Origin: Bacillota bacterium | GTDB taxonomy: Bacteria; Bacillota; Clostridia; Lachnospirales; Lachnospiraceae | Direction: 5' to 3' | Length of the DNA: 64,000 nucleotides | Assembly: GCA_023391695.1 (NCBI GenBank) | Contig: JAEWAK010000030.1 | Coordinates: 1 to 64,000, forward strand | Shown here: piece after piece, positions 61,502-64,000 of the stretch | Layout of the letters: every line of letters starts with the position of its first letter | How positions within the stretch are numbered: the stretch's first letter is position 1 | Program-made: the position numbers and the translations under genes | Notes under the pieces: generated by a model | The model's input: only the letters and a program-made list of their open reading frames with translations | What the model was told of the DNA's origin: nothing | The model's database searches: none

Positions 61502-64000
61502 TTATGATGCCGTAAGATAATTCCACATAGTATTATCTTCCGTACCGTCATCTACTCTGACTTTAATAATGTAAGTATAAATTGTATCATTCTGAGCAAG
61601 GGTTGCTGTAATCGTTGTATTTCCCTTTTTAATGCCTTTTATGACTCCATACTTGTTTACGGTTGCAATACTGCTGTCCGAGGTGATATAAGATACGGCA
61701 GCGTTATTTGCATAACCCTTCAGATTGATTTTTGTTGTCTTATCCTTATTAACCAGTTTGTATACCATAAGGACCGGATTATCTGAGGACGTCTGTATTG
61801 CCTGATCTTTTAAATTTAAGGTCCTTTTTTCACCGCCCTTTACAGTTACATTAACCGTAAATTGGTAAGGGATACCGTCTTTGGTTACCGTTCCGGTTAT
61901 TTTTGTTTTTCCGAGCTTAACAGGCGTAATTGTACCTGTCTGATTAATTTTAGCTATGCTGCTGTCGGCACTCTTATAAGAAACCTTCGCATTTTTCGAA
62001 ATATTAGCTATATTTAAATTAAACTCAGATCCAAGGTAAATCAGCTTATCCATGGTGAAATCTGGGATAGCAACCGGCTTTTCTACGTTAACGGTCTGGG
62101 TGTATACCTGTTTCGGTTTTTCTTCTTCCCTGGCATAGAAAGAATAATTTACCTGTTCTTTCTTGTTGCCCTGGCCGACTGTCTCCACCAAGTCAATCTC
62201 TTTTGTCCATTCGGATTCCAGGGTAGGAGCAATCTCCCAGCCATCTTCCGCAACGATTTTTTTATCTTTGATCGTTTTATCTGCCGGTGTTTTTATAACC
62301 GGTACTTCTGCTTTTTCTACCGGCAGGACAACCACCGAATTTTCCGGGATTTTAATTTCCAAATCTCCTGTGTTTCCGGAATCCGTTCCGTCAGTTTCAC
62401 CTGCATTTTCTTCACCTGTATTTTCCTGTAACTTTTCTAATTCCTTTTTTGCATTTTCCAGGTCCGTTAGTGCCTGATCCAATTTATCTTTCAGTTCTTT
62501 CACTTCGGTTGTATTATTGGAATTTCCACTATTACCACTTCCGGAATTATTCCTGCTTTCCAATTGCTTTTTTAAATTCTCAATTTCAACTTTCAGAGCA
62601 GCATTTTCATTCTCCAGATTTACCTTACCGGCTGCCATGTCCGCAAGCTGTTTTCTTAATTCCTCAATGGTACTGTTGGCAGTTTCCAGAAGGGTTTCCA
62701 GTCTTACGATTTCACTTTCCAAAGCAGTTTTCTCTGTAGTAAGTTCAGTGACCTGTATATTTAAATTATGAATAGACTCCTGCAGCTCTTGATTGATTTG
62801 GATCATCTGATTGATTTGATCCGTTAAATCAAGGATCTGCTTTTTTAATTCCACAACATCCCCATCCGATAATTTTAATAATTCATCAATTCTTTGCTGG
62901 AGAGAACGGTTTAAATTCTCTGCCTCCTGCAGACTGGTAATCAATTCATTCTTTTCCTTTTCCAGTTTAATTACCCTGGCTTCTGATTCAGAAAGTGCCG
63001 TCTGCAGCTCAAGGATCTTATCTTTTATTCCATCCTCATCCTCCGAGCCGACTAAGTCCATGAGTTCCTGTAATTTTTGGATCAGGACTGAGTTATTATT
63101 CCTGACCGTAATAAGTTCCGCATTTAATTGGTCCAGCTGGTCCTGCAACAAACTATTATTGGCGATTTCCTGTTGAAGCTGTGCTTTAAGCTGCCGTATG
63201 GCCGGAATGATTTCATCATCCTTCACCACCCCTAATTCACCCTTTATTAAGGCTAATAAGGCATTTAATGAGGTTATGGTATTATTGGCCGAGTCAAGCT
63301 GCCCCTGCAGGGTTATATTTCTGTTATACAAAACTTCCAGATCACTTTGGAGGTTGGTAATATCGCTCTCAAATCCGGATATGATGTTCTGCAGCTCTGT
63401 TACTCTGCCCACTAATACAGCATTCTCTTCCTCACTGTCTGCTAACCTGCCGTTCAGGATTATGATTTGCTCATTCAGCGTGGTAATCTGATTATTTAAT
63501 TCCGTTACCGTAATCTGTAAGGAATTCCTTTCCTCTGTGACAGTATCAAGCTGAATCTGCAGGGAGGATACCGTATGATTTAAGGTTGTAATCTGAACAT
63601 TCAGTTCAATTATAGTCTGGTTTAAGGTTTCCTTATCCGCTCCTTCTTGCTGCAGGGCTTCTTCTAACTCCGAAATATGGTTATTTAATTCAATGATCTG
63701 ATTATTTAAAACCGTTATCTGCCCTTCCAAACCATTAATTGTAATCTGTAAGGTAGCTTTTTCCTCATTGGCAGCACTTAACTGCCCTGTTAAGGTATTT
63801 ACCTCGGTTGTCAGATCATTTACCTGACGGGTCAGATCATCAATTGTTTCGTTGGCCTCATCCAGAAGGCCTTGCAGCCTTTGTATCTCATTTTCCAACG
63901 CTGTTTTCTGACCATTCAGAGCTTCTACCTGGCTTTTTAAGTGGTTATTCTGTTCTGTTAAAGAATTTATATCATTCTGTAAATTTGTGATCTCGGTTTC
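61502..64000 (-). CDS. Giant coiled-coil protein with Ig-like (BIG2) C-terminus, 5' end outside the window
   Basis: The frame is open to the window edge (64000), so at least 833 residues are seen and the start is missing. Residues upstream of an unassigned acidic segment are an almost unbroken coiled coil built on L-x2-Q/N-I heptads (QITTLNEQIIILNGRL, QLQQEIANNSLLQDQLDQ), probably a long dimeric rod. A spacer (GSGNSGNSNNTTE; GEENAGETDGTDSG) follows, then two BIG2-type Ig modules (SYKSADSSIAKINQTGTI, SYITSDSSIATVNKYGVI). There is no catalytic motif. It is likely a surface stalk or adhesin that scaffolds the locus. The internal ATG at 63898 is not the true start. Confidence 0.75.
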   Translation of the reverse strand, partial: ETEITNLQNDINSLTEQNNHLKSQVEALNGQKTALENEIQRLQGLLDEANETIDDLTRQVNDLTTEVNTLTGQLSAANEEKATLQITINGLEGQITVLNNQIIELNNHISELEEALQQEGADKETLNQTIIELNVQITTLNHTVSSLQIQLDTVTEERNSLQITVTELNNQITTLNEQIIILNGRLADSEEENAVLVGRVTELQNIISGFESDITNLQSDLEVLYNRNITLQGQLDSANNTITSLNALLALIKGELGVVKDDEIIPAIRQLKAQLQQEIANNSLLQDQLDQLNAELITVRNNNSVLIQKLQELMDLVGSEDEDGIKDKILELQTALSESEARVIKLEKEKNELITSLQEAENLNRSLQQRIDELLKLSDGDVVELKKQILDLTDQINQMIQINQELQESIHNLNIQVTELTTEKTALESEIVRLETLLETANSTIEELRKQLADMAAGKVNLENENAALKVEIENLKKQLESRNNSGSGNSGNSNNTTEVKELKDKLDQALTDLENAKKELEKLQENTGEENAGETDGTDSGNTGDLEIKIPENSVVVLPVEKAEVPVIKTPADKTIKDKKIVAEDGWEIAPTLESEWTKEIDLVETVGQGNKKEQVNYSFYAREEEKPKQVYTQTVNVEKPVAIPDFTMDKLIYLGSEFNLNIANISKNAKVSYKSADSSIAKINQTGTITPVKLGKTKITGTVTKDGIPYQFTVNVTVKGGEKRTLNLKDQAIQTSSDNPVLMVYKLVNKDKTTKINLKGYANNAAVSYITSDSSIATVNKYGVIKGIKKGNTTITATLAQNDTIYTYIIKVRVDDGTEDNTMWNYLTAS

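Noticed and set aside
1..64000. CRISPR array, rRNA genes, prophage structural genes
   Set aside because: No regularly spaced repeats with unique spacers, no rRNA-like sequence and no phage head or tail genes were seen.

Overview
The window looks like chromosome of a low-GC, spore-forming, cellulolytic clostridium of the Lachnospiraceae type. The basis is AT-rich intergenic DNA, strong GGAGG ribosome binding sites, a CIRCE/HrcA heat-shock site, spore-type LysM genes, and a GH48-GH9 cellulase pair that carries CBM3 and X2 modules but no dockerins. That pair resembles the free-cellulase arrangement of Lachnoclostridium phytofermentans relatives. The species call is inference.

Layout: 1-1.2 kb repeats, a small membrane protein and a chain of hairpins; 1.2-3 kb a HAD-GNAT fusion and a low-complexity lipoprotein; 3-5.4 kb a radical SAM/DUF4130 DNA-repair pair with LexA-like boxes; 5.4-10.9 kb an ABC-2 exporter divergent from a NarL-type two-component system; 11-17 kb an oppDFBCA oligopeptide importer; 17.8-18.5 kb tRNA-Pro, tRNA-Thr and two gene remnants; 18.6-21.8 kb a cell-wall protein, a ComEC-like hydrolase with DUF3006, and DegV.

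The most striking region is 22.3-29.7 kb. One two-gene ABC importer operon (SsuB/TauB-type ATPase and its permease) is split twice. Each gene is interrupted in frame by a separate small element of about 2.5 or 3.3 kb. Each element carries its own large serine recombinase at the 3' end, with spore-like cargo ahead of it. Joining the outer sequences at short shared cores (GGAAGC and CGGTAG) restores both reading frames exactly: a 257-residue ATPase and a 272-residue permease. The element ends carry inverted arms that are symmetric about the cores, as expected of recombinase attP sites. The operon and both cargo genes have the same promoter-like pattern, AC-N16/17-CATATAATA, which fits mother-cell sigma factors (sigma-K type), though it also contains a sigma-A -10. 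I propose a double skin-like system in which excision during sporulation switches on the transporter.

The second half holds a second DegV, HtpG under a CIRCE site, a TraX-like protein, a GH13 debranching-enzyme homologue that has lost catalytic residues, a three-gene zinc-ribbon/condensation/esterase operon, the GH48-GH9 cellulases, an ABC-F protein with one intact and one degenerate ATP site, a zinc-dependent phospholipase-like protein and a CNNM/HlyC transporter. From 55 kb to the right edge there is a minus-strand locus of large secreted, SLH-like, pilin-like and coiled-coil/Ig-like surface proteins. The last of these runs off the window. A MITE-like palindromic repeat occurs three times (17.4, 37.3 and 40.8 kb).
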